Shown: positions 7,782 through 18,040, counted from the first letter of the stretch. The stretch is DNA of 43,691 nt from Patescibacteria group bacterium (GCA_025060085.1 JANXCM010000002.1:1-43691); one strand, 5' to 3'. Notes: a model not told the origin generated them from the sequence alone. Made by a program: numbers and translations.

Positions 7782-8569
7782 AGATAGCCTATCTCCTTTA
7801 ATTTTTCTCGATGTTCCCATTCCCAGAGTTCTTTACAAGCTAAAAAACCCTTAAAATCTTCTTCAGGATTGTCAAATTCTTTAAACTCCCATTCTTCAAT
7901 AATTTCTCCAAATTGATGTTGACAAAAATCTTCACCACCTTTTATTTTATCTCCCATTCTTCTGATAATTTTTTTAGCTCCACATAGTTCACAAACTTGA
8001 ATTTGATTTAATCTTAAAATAAATCTTTTTTCTATTAATTTAGGTAAAACAATTTTTTTTGAATTGTCTATTAAAACCGGTTCTTCATTTAGAGCATAAT
8101 AATAAGCAGCTGTTTGAAGGCGATAATCATCATAAATTTCAGCAGCTGTTTTAATGTCAATTAGTGAAAAAACTCCATTAACTTCGGCTAAAATATCAAA
8201 AGTGCCACTATAACGATAATTAGAATGTTTTATTCTTTTTTCAATCCATTCAGCACGAGTGATAAGACTATAATTTTTTAAAAAACTTTCAAATCCTTTT
8301 TTAAATCCTATAAATTCAGGTGGAACAATTATTTCTTTTCCTCTAACAATTGCTTCTAAAATTTCATGGACGATTGTTCCTTCATAAGCAGCCTTTCTTT
8401 TTTTATTTTGAGCATCGGTAAAATTTTCCGCTGCTGCATAAAAATAATATAGAGCAGGTTTACTTTTAATATCAACAATTGATGTCACCCTAGGATACCA
8501 AATACCATCAACTAAATAACCGTGTCTTTTTTTAAATTCGTCTGAAGTTAAAGTTTTACTATTAAGCAT
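7778..8569 (-). CDS. PD-(D/E)XK nuclease-family protein
   Basis: 263 residues of the RecB/Cas4-like PD-(D/E)XK fold. The core motifs are in order: GTIVHE (His-Glu near residue 67), YSGTFDILAEV (metal-binding Asp), LIDIKTA (the D-x-K part) and LQTAAYYYAL (the QxxxY helix). This is a complete catalytic set. After the core comes CELCGAKKI and, about 20 residues later, FCQHQF, an arrangement that could bind zinc. It lacks the N-terminal cysteine expected of an iron-sulphur Cas4 or AddB, and no CRISPR or RecBCD partner is nearby, so the biological role is not known. It stands alone on minus between pth and def. Confidence 0.75.
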   Translation of the reverse strand: MLNSKTLTSDEFKKRHGYLVDGIWYPRVTSIVDIKSKPALYYFYAAAENFTDAQNKKRKAAYEGTIVHEILEAIVRGKEIIVPPEFIGFKKGFESFLKNYSLITRAEWIEKRIKHSNYRYSGTFDILAEVNGVFSLIDIKTAAEIYDDYRLQTAAYYYALNEEPVLIDNSKKIVLPKLIEKRFILRLNQIQVCELCGAKKIIRRMGDKIKGGEDFCQHQFGEIIEEWEFKEFDNPEEDFKGFLACKELWEWEHREKLKEIGYL

Positions 8570-8755
8570 AATTTAAACTAAAATTGAAATAAAATTTTTA
8601 ATTTTTAAAGTAACATTATAATTATATAAAATAGATTAATTTTATTAATTTTATTTTTAAATTAATATTTTTAAAAATTCCTATAATTTTTAAACATTAT
8701 TATTAAATATATTCACCTATTTTCTTCATATTTTAAAAATTTATTTTAAACTTAG

Positions 8756-9205
8756 ATGATTCTAACTTACCCAAATAATTTTTTAAAAAAAAAGACAAAG
8801 TCAGTTAATTATTTTGATAAGAATTTAAACGAGATTGTAAAGAAAATGAAAAAAATTATAGTTGAAAACAATGGAGTAGGCTTAGCGGCTAATCAAATAG
8901 GTTTAGATATGGCCTTATTTGTTGCTCGTCCCAAAGATAAATTTTATATTTTTATTAATCCTAAAATTTTAAAAGGGTGGGAAGAAGAGGTGAAAGAAGA
9001 AGGTTGTTTAAGTTTACCTAATAAATGGGGGTTGGTAAAAAGATTTAATAAGATCTATTTAGAATATCAAGATATGAGAGGAAAGAAAAAAAAATTAAAA
9101 ACTTCGGGTTTATTAGCTCATATTATTCAGCATGAAGTTGATCACTTGAATGGTATTTTATTTATTAATAAAGCTATCGAAATTTACGATCTAAAAAATG
9201 GTTAA
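8756..9205 (+). CDS. def: Peptide deformylase
   Basis: Metalloenzyme that removes the formyl group from nascent proteins. All three motifs are present: GVGLAANQ at 40-47, EGCLSLP with metal-ligand Cys84, and HEVDH at 126-130 with the two His ligands and catalytic Glu. Length 149 is the short form. It overlaps fmt by 8 nt, the classic def-fmt pair that adds and removes the initiator formyl group. No Shine-Dalgarno precedes the ATG. The 186-bp gap upstream is extremely A+T-rich and holds only candidate promoter-like sequence. Confidence 0.95.
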   Translation: MILTYPNNFLKKKTKSVNYFDKNLNEIVKKMKKIIVENNGVGLAANQIGLDMALFVARPKDKFYIFINPKILKGWEEEVKEEGCLSLPNKWGLVKRFNKIYLEYQDMRGKKKKLKTSGLLAHIIQHEVDHLNGILFINKAIEIYDLKNG

Positions 9206-10139
9206 AAAATTAGATTTTTGTTTTTTTGGTTCAAGTAATTTTTCAATTTATTGTTTAAAAGAGATTATTAAAAAAAATTTACCTTCTTTAGTAGTTACCC
9301 TACCTTCTAAGCCTAAAGGAAGAGGTTTAAAATTAGAACCAAATGTTGTTTATAGTTTTTCTTTGAGAAATAAATTACCTGTAGTAGAAATTAAAGATTG
9401 GTCAAATTTTAATTTAAATTTTTACTTCGGTTTAATCGCTGGTTTCGGGAAGATCATTCCTGAGGATATCAATAGATGTTTTAAAAAAGGAATTTTAAAT
9501 ATCCATCCTTCTTTATTACCTAAGTATAGAGGTGCTAATCCCATCAGAGAAACAATTCTTAATGGAGATCAAAAGTCAGGCGTTACTATTATTCTTATTG
9601 ATAGTTTAATTGATCATGGGCCTATAGTTTATCAGAAAGAAATAAATTTAACCCAAAAAGAAACCTATCTAGAATTAGAAAAAAAATTAGGAAAATTGGG
9701 TGGAAAAATTTTTAACGAGATTATTGATGATTACTTAGAGGGAAAAATTAAAATTCAAGAGCAAGATCATTTTTTGGCTACCTATACGAGAAAAATTTCA
9801 AAAGAAGATGGCCTTTTGAATATCAATGAAAATTTTATTGTGTGGGATAGAAAAATAAGAGCTTTAAATCCTTGGCCAGGAACATTTTTGAAAATTTTAT
9901 TAAAAAATGAAGAAAAAATTATGAAAATATTTAAAATTGAAAAAATAGAAAAAATTGACTCAAATTTGAAAAAAATAAATAAAGGAGAATTTTTCCGTTA
10001 CCAAAATGATTTAGGAATAAGAATAGTTGATGATTGGCTTTTAATTAAAGAATTACAGTTGGCCGATCGAAAGAGGATGTCATCTAAAGAATTTCTTAAT
10101 GGTTATAAAATTGAATGGTTATATATAAAAAATGATTAA
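9198..10139 (+). CDS. fmt: Methionyl-tRNA formyltransferase
   Basis: Formylates initiator Met-tRNA using 10-formyl-tetrahydrofolate. The signature LNIHPSLLPKYRG carries catalytic Asn101 and His103, and LIDHGPIV supplies the third catalytic residue, probably Asp139. The loop SKPKGRGLKL resembles the family's tRNA-binding loop 1 region. The C-terminal domain includes IRALNPWPGTF. Length 313 is typical. It is translated together with def, overlapping it by 8 nt, and shows that formyl-Met initiation is kept here although the 16S anti-Shine-Dalgarno is missing. Confidence 0.95.
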   Translation: MVKKLDFCFFGSSNFSIYCLKEIIKKNLPSLVVTLPSKPKGRGLKLEPNVVYSFSLRNKLPVVEIKDWSNFNLNFYFGLIAGFGKIIPEDINRCFKKGILNIHPSLLPKYRGANPIRETILNGDQKSGVTIILIDSLIDHGPIVYQKEINLTQKETYLELEKKLGKLGGKIFNEIIDDYLEGKIKIQEQDHFLATYTRKISKEDGLLNINENFIVWDRKIRALNPWPGTFLKILLKNEEKIMKIFKIEKIEKIDSNLKKINKGEFFRYQNDLGIRIVDDWLLIKELQLADRKRMSSKEFLNGYKIEWLYIKND

Positions 10140-10156
10140 TAATAAAAATTATAAAA

Positions 10157-10840
10157 TTAAAGATTAGGATAAAAATGAGCACTGGTTGCTGAAGGTAAAA
10201 TAGTTTTATCTGGACCTATTTCATAAAGAAAAGGATTATTACCATTATCATTCGCTTCATCAGTATTATTAGGATTTTCTAAATTAGCATTTAATTCATA
10301 AGATAAATCTGAAAAGCGACAAGCAAAAGTATAGTAAAATGAAGGAGCACTATTAGAATTTAGACTATTTCTAGGATCTACTGGCAAATTAGATAAATTA
10401 AGAGAAGTTGATGTACCTAGAGGAACTGGTAGCCAACCAGGAGGATTAGCGGTAGATGAAGTAGCAATACTTCTTGAATTAGTAGCTCTAGCACCAGTAA
10501 AACCTGTTGTTGTCCCTCCTACATTAGCTGAAGAATAAAAAATAGTTGGTGTAGCTCCTGATCCTAAGCATCCATGATTGAAATTGGTTAAAGTCCCTCC
10601 AAGAGTATTAACTGTTCCACTGGGAGTTAAAACTATTTCATCTCCTCTGGTTGTGATATCGGTAACATAAAGATCGATTGCTCTACTTAGAGTATTAAGA
10701 TCAGACTTTCTTTGAGTATCTCGCATATTCATAAATATTTGCTGAGGCTTGATAACAGTAATTAAGATAGCTACTAACGTAGAAATTATAGCCAAAACAA
10801 TAATTAATTCAACTAAAGTAAAGCCTATTTGTTTTTTCAT
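10157..10840 (-). CDS. Type IV pilin-like protein (paralogue 1)
   Basis: Prepilin with a short leader MKKQIG cleaved before FTLVELIIVLAIISTL, the N-methylated hydrophobic helix with Glu5. A basic linker with MRDTQRKSDLNTLSRAIDLY follows, then a Ser/Thr/Asn-rich globular part with Cys residues in NHGCLGSG and YYTFACRF that may form a disulfide. It shares GWLPVPL, LP(V/I)DP and YYTFAC blocks with the second pilin at 13418-14194. Such pilins form surface pili or competence pseudopili in this group, but the assembly genes are not in the window. Length 227. Confidence 0.85.
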   Translation of the reverse strand: MKKQIGFTLVELIIVLAIISTLVAILITVIKPQQIFMNMRDTQRKSDLNTLSRAIDLYVTDITTRGDEIVLTPSGTVNTLGGTLTNFNHGCLGSGATPTIFYSSANVGGTTTGFTGARATNSRSIATSSTANPPGWLPVPLGTSTSLNLSNLPVDPRNSLNSNSAPSFYYTFACRFSDLSYELNANLENPNNTDEANDNGNNPFLYEIGPDKTILPSATSAHFYPNL

Positions 10841-11083
10841 TCTAGATTGATTTCTTAAATTTATTTAAAATTTATTTACCCGACCACTTTTAAATTAAAT
10901 AATTTTATAAATGTAAATATTTATAATTACCCAACTTAGATTATTTTATTATAAACTTGAATTTTATAAAACATATTACAAAATGTGGATAAGATTTTAT
11001 TGAAAAATAATTTTTAATTCTAATTTAAAAATTTATTTATATAGGAAATTTTCTTTCAAATTAACGATTTTATTCTGTAAATT

Positions 11084-11458
11084 CTAAACATCTTTAACAT
11101 AAGTAAATTCCTTTACTTTATTAACTAATTCTTCTAAAGATAAACCAGCTTTGATAAAATAAGCCTTAGCGCCCAAATTTTTTCCTCTTTGAATATCCTC
11201 AGGTTGTCCTAAATTGGAAATAATAAAAATAGGAATATTTTTTAAATTAAAATCCTTGTTAATTTCTTCTAATACATAGAAACCACTTTTTTTAGGCAAG
11301 ATAATATCTAAAAGAATTAAATCTGGCTTTTCAATTATTATTTTATTTAATGCTTCATCTCCGTCTATAGCGGTAATAACTTCGAAATTCTCAATTTTGA
11401 ATTTTTTTTCTAGTAAAGTTCTTAAAAACTTATCGTCTTCGACAATTAAAATTTTCAT
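11084..11458 (-). CDS. Single-domain response regulator (CheY-like)
   Basis: A lone receiver domain of 124 residues. The acidic pair is in IVEDDKF (8-9), the phospho-acceptor Asp is in LILLDIILPKKSG near residue 52, the switch Ser is in FIISN, and the conserved Lys is in YFIKAG. There is no output domain, so it should act through protein contacts, as CheY or pilus-twitching regulators do. It lies between the two pilin genes, which suggests a role in pilus control, but this is inference from position only. No histidine kinase is in the window. The intergenic stretches on both sides (182 and 243 bp) are A+T-rich with no feature I can name. Confidence 0.88.
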   Translation of the reverse strand: MKILIVEDDKFLRTLLEKKFKIENFEVITAIDGDEALNKIIIEKPDLILLDIILPKKSGFYVLEEINKDFNLKNIPIFIISNLGQPEDIQRGKNLGAKAYFIKAGLSLEELVNKVKEFTYVKDV

Positions 11459-11583
11459 TAAATTATTTGTTTAAATTTTTAAATTTTATTTAAAATAGTC
11501 TTATTGATATTAAAATAAAAATATAATATTTAAAAAAATAAAAAATTAATAAATAAGAAAAATTTTATATTTTTAATTTTCAA

Positions 11584-11608
11584 GATTCTTAATTATCCGG
11601 GTTAAGTT
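11584..11608. repeat. 16S processing stem, 3'-side arm
   Basis: This 25-bp segment is the exact inverse complement of 13169-13193 on the other side of the 16S gene. In the precursor RNA the two arms would pair into a perfect double helix closing the 16S loop, the usual RNase III processing substrate. Confidence 0.8.
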
Positions 11609-11640
11609 CAACTAAGCTTTAATTTTATTTTTTTTAGTAT

Positions 11641-13168
<1,528 letters not shown>

Positions 13169-13193
13169 AACTTAACCCGGATAATTAAGAATC
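13169..13193. repeat. 16S processing stem, 5'-side arm
   Basis: Perfect inverse complement of 11584-11608. It immediately precedes the mature 16S 5' end and would form a 25-bp helix with the 3' arm in the precursor. A short hairpin (arms 13205-13210 and 13223-13228) lies just upstream on the leader side. Confidence 0.8.
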
Positions 13194-13417
13194 CTTATTT
13201 TACTATCCCTTAGTAATTTTTTAGGGATCAATAAAACAACTTAAATCGAATATTTACTTTAAATATTAAAAATTTTTTTTGAAAAAAAAATATTTTTTGA
13301 TTAACTCTTCAGTACAATTTTAAATTAAAATTAAATTAAATTCAAGATTAATTTTAAAAGGCTAATTTTTAAATTAGCAAAAATAGTAAATCAATTCAAT
13401 AATTGCTAAAATACTGA

Positions 13418-14194
13418 CTAAGGAGAATATTTAAAATAACCATTAATCTTATAAGGTAATAATCTTAAATCGCTACCTACCTCATATAAGTCTGGTGCTG
13501 TTCCTCCGTCATTTTTTTCTTCTTCATTTTTAATTTCTAAATTAGTGTTTATCTCATAAAAAATATTACTGCCAATAAAAGCACAAGCAAAAGTATAATA
13601 ATAATGATCTTCTGAAATAACATTATTACTTTTCGTATTTATAGGATCAATAGGTAAATAATTTATATTAACTGATTTTGATAAACTTAAGGGTACCGGC
13701 AACCACCCATAATCATTAGTATTGATTGAGTTAGCAACTTTTTTTGAATTAGTAGCTCTAAAGGTGTTGTAATTTATAGAATATATGTGTAAATTTTTAT
13801 CAGCAATATAATAAAATAAACTTGAAGAATCTATTGAATTAGGTGTTACTGTTGGTGTTGAAAAAAATATAGTTCCATCTGGTCCAGATCCATAAAAACC
13901 TGCACAATTAAAATTAGGTTTAGGAGATAATATATCCCCTCCAACAAAAAAATAAGCAAGTGTTCCACTGGATGTTAAAACTAATTCTTGACCCTTACTT
14001 AATGTATCATTTATATAAATTTCTATTGCTCGATTAAGATTATTAAGATCTGCTATTCTTTGTGAGTCTCTTAAGTGCATAAATATCCTATTAGGTTTAA
14101 TAATAGTAATTAATATTGTTATTAAAGTTGAGATAATAATCAAAACAAAAATTAATTCTATAAGAGTAAACCCTTTTTGTTCTTTTATATTCAT
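13418..14194 (-). CDS. Type IV pilin-like protein (paralogue 2)
   Basis: Prepilin starting MNIKEQKG and continuing FTLIELIFVLIIISTLITIL, the type III signal and hydrophobic helix with Glu5. The frame extends upstream into the tRNA-Phe gene, so the ATG at 14194, just before the leader, is the sensible start. The globular part resembles the pilin at 10157-10840: LRDSQRIADLNNLNRAIEIY, then GWLPVPLSLSKS, LPIDPINTKS and HYYYTFACAF. Cysteines in NFNCAGFYG and TFACAF may pair. It lies 24 nt downstream of tRNA-Phe on the same strand and may share its transcript. The two pilins are probably an old duplication with distinct subunit roles. Confidence 0.83.
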   Translation of the reverse strand: MNIKEQKGFTLIELIFVLIIISTLITILITIIKPNRIFMHLRDSQRIADLNNLNRAIEIYINDTLSKGQELVLTSSGTLAYFFVGGDILSPKPNFNCAGFYGSGPDGTIFFSTPTVTPNSIDSSSLFYYIADKNLHIYSINYNTFRATNSKKVANSINTNDYGWLPVPLSLSKSVNINYLPIDPINTKSNNVISEDHYYYTFACAFIGSNIFYEINTNLEIKNEEEKNDGGTAPDLYEVGSDLRLLPYKINGYFKYSP

Positions 14195-14218
14195 ATAATT
14201 TTTTAATTTATTTTTTTG

Positions 14219-14290
14219 TGCCTGAGGAGGGAATCGAACCCCCGACGCCATGCTCTTCAGGCATGCGCTCTACCACTGAGCTACTCAGGC
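14219..14290 (-). tRNA. tRNA-Phe (GAA)
   Basis: A complete cloverleaf: acceptor GCCTGAG/CTCAGGC with discriminator A, D-stem GCTC/GAGC, anticodon stem CATGC/GCATG with loop CTGAAGA (anticodon GAA) and T-stem GGGGG/CCCTC with TTCGATT. CCA is not encoded. Confidence 0.95.
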
Positions 14291-14452
14291 AGATTTTTAT
14301 ATTAAGAATTAATTTTTATATTTCTAAAAATTTAAAATTTAAATTATAATTATTATTATAATAAAATTATAATACAATTCATATATTTGACATTATATAA
14401 AAAATTTTATATAATTAAAATAATTATTATAAATAACTATTTAATTTAACAA

Positions 14453-15064
14453 ATGGACCATGCTCAATTAATTCCTTATGTTATTGAAAAAACTCAACAA
14501 GGAGAAAGAGCTTATGATATTTATTCTCGTCTATTAAAAGATAGAATAATAATTTTAGGAACGCCAATTAATGATCAAGTAGCCAATATTATTATTGCTC
14601 AATTATTATTTTTAGAACATGAAAATCCAGAGAAAACGATTTATCTTTATATTAATTCTCCAGGTGGTGTAGTTACTTCAGCTTTAGCAATTTATGACAC
14701 TATTCAATTTATTAAATCAGATGTCTCAACGATTGGTTTAGGAATGGTGGCGTCAGCTGCCTCTTTACTTTTAGCTGCTGGTACAAAAGGTAAAAGAATG
14801 GCTTTACCTAATACAGAAATTTTACTTCATCAAGTTATGGGTCAAGCTGAAGGGCAAGCAGCTGATATTGAAATTACTGCTAAACAGATTTTGAAAATCA
14901 AATCAAAAGTTAATCAAATATTAGCTAAGCATACTGGTCAACCATTAGAAAAGATAGAAAAGGATACTGATCGTGATTTTTATTTAACGGCAGAAGAAGC
15001 AAGAGATTATGGTTTAATAGATAAAATAATAGAATATAAAGATAATAGAATAAAGAATAATTAA
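14453..15064 (+). CDS. clpP: ATP-dependent Clp protease proteolytic subunit
   Basis: Serine peptidase forming the two-ring barrel used by ClpX or ClpC unfoldases. The catalytic triad is complete: Ser101 in [10 protein letters not shown], His126 in ILLHQ and Asp175 in DTDRDFY, each exactly ten residues before the E. coli precursor numbers. The IGF-loop region and YINSPGGVV oxyanion segment are intact. Length 203 with no long propeptide. It is monocistronic or leads the secreted-protein genes; no Shine-Dalgarno precedes the ATG, and the upstream 160 bp is A+T-rich. The partner ATPase is not in the window. Confidence 0.96.
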   Translation: MDHAQLIPYVIEKTQQGERAYDIYSRLLKDRIIILGTPINDQVANIIIAQLLFLEHENPEKTIYLYINSPGGVVTSALAIYDTIQFIKSDVSTIGLGMVASAASLLLAAGTKGKRMALPNTEILLHQVMGQAEGQAADIEITAKQILKIKSKVNQILAKHTGQPLEKIEKDTDRDFYLTAEEARDYGLIDKIIEYKDNRIKNN

Positions 15065-15141
15065 AATAAGTTTTGATATAAGAATTAATTTAATAAAATA
15101 TTCAAAATAAAATAAATAAAATTAACAATCAAAAAATTAAA

Positions 15142-16743
15142 ATGATTTTCCAAAAAGCTAATATTTTGACAATCATTTTAGCATTTGTTTTAAGTGGTTC
15201 TATAAGTACCTTGATAGGTTTTTCATATTTTAAGTATTTTCAAAAAGGAGAAATAGATAATTTAGAAAATAATTTTATTTCAAAAAAAACAACGATAGTT
15301 GAGGATAAAAAATATAACTCTAATTTAGGACTAAAAAACAATGAATTATCTTCGGAAGAAGAAATTACTTATCAAGAAATTGATTATCAAGTATTAAATG
15401 AAAATTTAAATTTAAATTTAAATAACGAAAAGCAGAAAAATAAAATTAAACTTCAAAAAGAAAATAGAAATAAACCTCATCAAGAGATAAAAAACCGAAA
15501 TATAAAAAATGAAAATAAAAATAATAAAGTAAATAATTCTGATAATCAAAATTTATTAGCCAATTTTCTCACTTTGTTAAATAATCTTAGGGAAAATGAT
15601 AAAAGAAATGAAAATACTGGAAATAATTCTCTTATAAATTCTACTTCTAATTTGGCTAATAATACTAATACTTTGAATTTGAATAATAGAAATAATAGTG
15701 GAACAAATCAAAATTTTAATAACAATCGTCAAAATAATAATCAACAAAATAATAATAATAATAATAATAATCAAAACCAAAACAATAATAACAATAATAA
15801 TCAAAACAATAATCAACAACAAAACAATAACGAAGATAATAATATCGGTAATCAAGCTATCTCTGGAAAGGTTTTGATTTCTGAAATTTTAATTGATGGA
15901 GGTAATTCAACTGATGAATATATTGAGCTTTATAATCCTAATAATTTTGAGATCAATTTATCAGGGTGGAAACTGATTAAATTCAACAAAAATGGTAATC
16001 AACAAACTTTTATTGGTTTAAGAACGAGAAATACTTTTGAAAATAAAATAATTAGACCTTATTCCTATTTTTTAATTGCTAATGAAAATGGGAGTTATTC
16101 TAATAGAGCTGATATTATTTATGCTGAAAGTTATAATTTAGCTAGAGATAATTCAATTATGTTAATTAATAATAATGATGAAATTGTCGATTTAGTTGGC
16201 TGGGGATCAGCCGTTAGATATGAAACTACTGCTTTTAATCAAAATCCTCCTCAAGGTTTAGCCTTGGTTCGAAAAGCAGGAATGGATTCTAATTCTCAAT
16301 CAATGACTACCAATGAAATTAACTTTGGTAATTCGTTAGATACCAATAATAATAATTTTGATTTTTTACTTATTTCACCTGAACCTCAAAATAGTCAAAG
16401 TCAGCCTGAAATTCCACCTATAGAAATTAGTTTAATTAATTTTGAAGATTTAGAAAATCGTCTTCTTTTTGAAATAATTTCTCCCTATCAAGAACTATCT
16501 AATAGTTATTATGCCCTTTTGTCTGTAGATACTTCAGAAATTGATGAAAATCAAAATATTAATGATTATATAAGAGGAAATTGGCCATCTTTAAGAGTGA
16601 ATGTTTATTTACCAGCCATAGAATTTTGGGGTAGAAGACAAAGAATAGAGATAAATTTTAATCCAGAAGAAGAAAGAGCTTATTTATTAAGTTTAGTTTC
16701 TAATCAACAGATAATTAATTGGGTACCAGATTTAAATGATTAA
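15142..16743 (+). CDS. Surface protein with Asn/Gln-rich tract and lamin-tail domain
   Basis: 533 residues. An N-terminal membrane helix (about 8-28) anchors or exports it. Then comes a polar, Lys/Asn-rich spacer to about 175, and an Asn/Gln run from about 176 to 235 built mostly of AAT/AAC/CAA repeats. Residues 240-390 match a lamin-tail domain: VLISEILIDGG, DEYIELYNPN, LSGWKLIKF, FLIAN and VDLVGWGSA are the characteristic beta-strands. Lamin-tail domains occur in bacterial secreted nucleases and surface proteins as binding modules. The remaining part is another predicted beta-rich region. No enzyme motif is seen, so attachment or adhesion is a reasonable guess. The next gene, 24 nt downstream, is also secreted. 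Confidence 0.75.
   Translation: MIFQKANILTIILAFVLSGSISTLIGFSYFKYFQKGEIDNLENNFISKKTTIVEDKKYNSNLGLKNNELSSEEEITYQEIDYQVLNENLNLNLNNEKQKNKIKLQKENRNKPHQEIKNRNIKNENKNNKVNNSDNQNLLANFLTLLNNLRENDKRNENTGNNSLINSTSNLANNTNTLNLNNRNNSGTNQNFNNNRQNNNQQNNNNNNNNQNQNNNNNNNQNNNQQQNNNEDNNIGNQAISGKVLISEILIDGGNSTDEYIELYNPNNFEINLSGWKLIKFNKNGNQQTFIGLRTRNTFENKIIRPYSYFLIANENGSYSNRADIIYAESYNLARDNSIMLINNNDEIVDLVGWGSAVRYETTAFNQNPPQGLALVRKAGMDSNSQSMTTNEINFGNSLDTNNNNFDFLLISPEPQNSQSQPEIPPIEISLINFEDLENRLLFEIISPYQELSNSYYALLSVDTSEIDENQNINDYIRGNWPSLRVNVYLPAIEFWGRRQRIEINFNPEEERAYLLSLVSNQQIINWVPDLND
15718..15843 (+). repeat. Low-complexity trinucleotide tract (AAT/AAC/CAA)
   Basis: Imperfect tandem run of asparagine and glutamine codons inside the lamin-tail gene, translating to a long Asn/Gln stretch with runs of up to eight Asn. 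The mixed use of AAT and AAC interrupts perfect repeats, which would limit slippage. The antisense frame here is a poly-Ile artefact. Confidence 0.85.
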
Positions 16744-16767
16744 GGTCGAATTAAATAATTACTAATT

Positions 16768-17274
16768 ATGAAGATAACTAATAATATCTTAATAATCTTA
16801 TTTTTACTCATTTTTGTTTTCTTATTTTTAGCACCTCTAAAAATTTTTGCCCAACCATACTTTCCTTTTTATCAACCTCCATTAGAAACAAATCAAAGAA
16901 ATCAATCTGAAACTATTAATCAAGTTCCATTTTTCGTTTTTGCTTCTACTGGTACTAATTTCGCTTTTATTTATCCTGATTTATTAGGAATAATGGTGAG
17001 TATTAATGGGGCTATTAATTATGGTCCTTTTTCTCAATTATTATGGTATGGTTTTGATTCGTCAGGAATAAGATATGGAATAGTAGGAGTTACTCCTGAT
17101 CAGAAATATACAGTTATTGTTGATGGAAGAAGATTTGAATATAATTTGTTAAATACTAATCAAAATAATAGATCTTCGCCGGGAGGTAATAACCAAGGTA
17201 ATCAAGGTAATTTGCCAGATAATATAAACAATTATATTGAGATGTTAAGACAATTGCTTCAGCAAAGAAGATAA
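16768..17274 (+). CDS. Small secreted protein of unknown function
   Basis: 168 residues with a strong signal peptide: a hydrophobic core of about 20 residues ending LKIFAQP, with likely cleavage after Ala. The mature part begins with a Pro/Phe/Tyr-rich stretch (YFPFYQPPLE), continues with a central region predicted to be beta-strand (GIVGVTPDQKYTVIVDGRRFEY), then an Asn/Gly linker and a short C-terminal helix EMLRQLLQQRR. I recognise no family. It follows the lamin-tail gene by 24 nt and probably shares its transcript, which suggests a surface partner. Confidence 0.65.
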   Translation: MKITNNILIILFLLIFVFLFLAPLKIFAQPYFPFYQPPLETNQRNQSETINQVPFFVFASTGTNFAFIYPDLLGIMVSINGAINYGPFSQLLWYGFDSSGIRYGIVGVTPDQKYTVIVDGRRFEYNLLNTNQNNRSSPGGNNQGNQGNLPDNINNYIEMLRQLLQQRR

Positions 17275-17387
17275 AATTATTAATTGAAAAATAATTGATT
17301 TTTTAATTAATAAAAATACTATCTAAAATTAAAGTTATAATATTTACTATATAATTTTTATTAAAAGAGATAATTTAATATTTATAA

Positions 17388-17459
17388 GGGCCGGTAGTTC
17401 AATGGCAGAATATCGGTTTTGCACACCGAAGGTTGTGGGTTCGATTCCCACCCGGTCCA
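17388..17459 (+). tRNA. tRNA-Ala (TGC)
   Basis: Cloverleaf with acceptor GGGCCGG/CCGGTCC, giving the G3-U70 wobble pair that marks tRNA-Ala, discriminator A, D-stem GTTC/GAAT, anticodon stem TCGGT/ACCGA with loop TTTGCAC (anticodon TGC), and T-stem GTGGG/CCCAC. CCA is not encoded. Confidence 0.93.
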
Positions 17460-17461
17460 AT

Positions 17462-17534
17462 CCCCCGGTAGCTCAATCGGAAGAGCAGGAGCGTTCTAAG
17501 CTCAAGGTTGGGGGTTCGACTCCCTCCCGGGGGA
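17462..17534 (+). tRNA. tRNA-Arg (TCT)
   Basis: Starts 2 nt after tRNA-Ala. Acceptor CCCCCGG/CCGGGGG with discriminator A, D-stem GCTC/GAGC, anticodon loop GTTCTAA (anticodon TCT, reading AGA/AGG), T-stem GGGGG/CCCTC. The 27-43 pair is a G-A mismatch and position 32 is G, both slightly unusual. AGA is the dominant Arg codon here. Confidence 0.92.
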
Positions 17535-17689
17535 ATATTAAAAGTATATATAAAGAAATTTGAAAGAATTTTATATTAACTAAATTTAAAAAATAGTATA
17601 TCATAATTAAATTTTTATTTTAGTAAGTATTTATTTTTTTTACTCATAAGATTAAAAATAAAAATAAAATATAATTTTTATACTAAATT

Positions 17690-17723
17690 AAGAAAAGAGC
17701 TTCGTTTTAAAAGCTCTTTTCTT
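17690..17723. terminator. Long hairpin, possible bidirectional terminator
   Basis: A 13-bp perfect stem (arms 17690-17702 and 17711-17723) with an 8-nt loop; the outer half is A/T and the inner part carries GAGCTT/AAGCTC. The 3' arm ends CTCTTTTCTT in either reading direction, so it could stop transcription from both the tRNA side and the minus-strand candidate RNA. Confidence 0.5.
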
Positions 17724-17795
17724 AGAAGATAATTAAATAAAGAAAAGGAGGAGCCGTAAATAATTTACTTTTGCCCCAATCTCTTGCTTAATTTC
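17690..17795 (-). ncRNA. Candidate small structured RNA, minus strand
   Basis: The 338-bp stretch from the tRNA-Arg gene to the ATG at 17873 has no gene of normal size. Read on minus, a TATAAT near 17797-17802 is followed by an RNA whose GGGGC (about 17773-17777) can pair with GCTCC, enclosing a GTAAAT/ATTTAC hairpin, and which ends in the hairpin at 17690-17723. The transcript would contain a CTCCTCCTTTTC segment. This is a fold seen by eye, with no family recognised. It does not show tmRNA, RNase P or SRP RNA motifs. Confidence 0.28.
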
Positions 17796-17872
17796 TATTA
17801 TAAAAAATTTTTTCCAAAAACAAAATAACCAAAAATAAATTTTTTTTAAATTGCTTATAATTTTACTTACTG

Positions 17873-18040
17873 ATGCCTAAATTTTTAGCTAAATTTAATT
17901 TAAAATATTTATTACTTTTTATTATAATATTTTTATCACTATTTTTGGTATTTCAATTAGGAATAATTTTTGGAGCAAAATTTTATCAACCCTGTGAAAT
18001 AAAAATTTTCCAAAATGGAAGTTATTCAAACAATAATTGA
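17873..18040 (+). CDS. Small single-helix membrane protein (55 aa)
   Basis: A 55-codon ORF starting MPKFLAKF, with one membrane helix (about 11-34) and a polar tail containing a Cys. TATAAT at 17856-17861 lies 11 nt before the ATG, so the mRNA would have a leader of only about 5 nt. It overlaps the next small ORF by 26 nt. The promoter position and operon-like overlaps support it; the function is unknown. It may assist the downstream sugar-phosphate transferase. Confidence 0.5.
   Translation: MPKFLAKFNLKYLLLFIIIFLSLFLVFQLGIIFGAKFYQPCEIKIFQNGSYSNNN

Noticed and set aside
8570..8755. Repeated A/T words between the nuclease gene and def as a replication origin or regulatory array
   Set aside because: They are irregular and of the kind seen in every gap here; no DnaA-box cluster or unit repeat is visible.
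14195..14251. Upstream extension of the second pilin into tRNA-Phe
   Set aside because: The prepilin leader needs only a few residues before FTLIE, and the extension is tRNA sequence.
15577..15855. Antisense frame with long Ile/Val runs
   Set aside because: It is the complement of the AAT/AAC tract in the lamin-tail gene; the composition explains the open frame.
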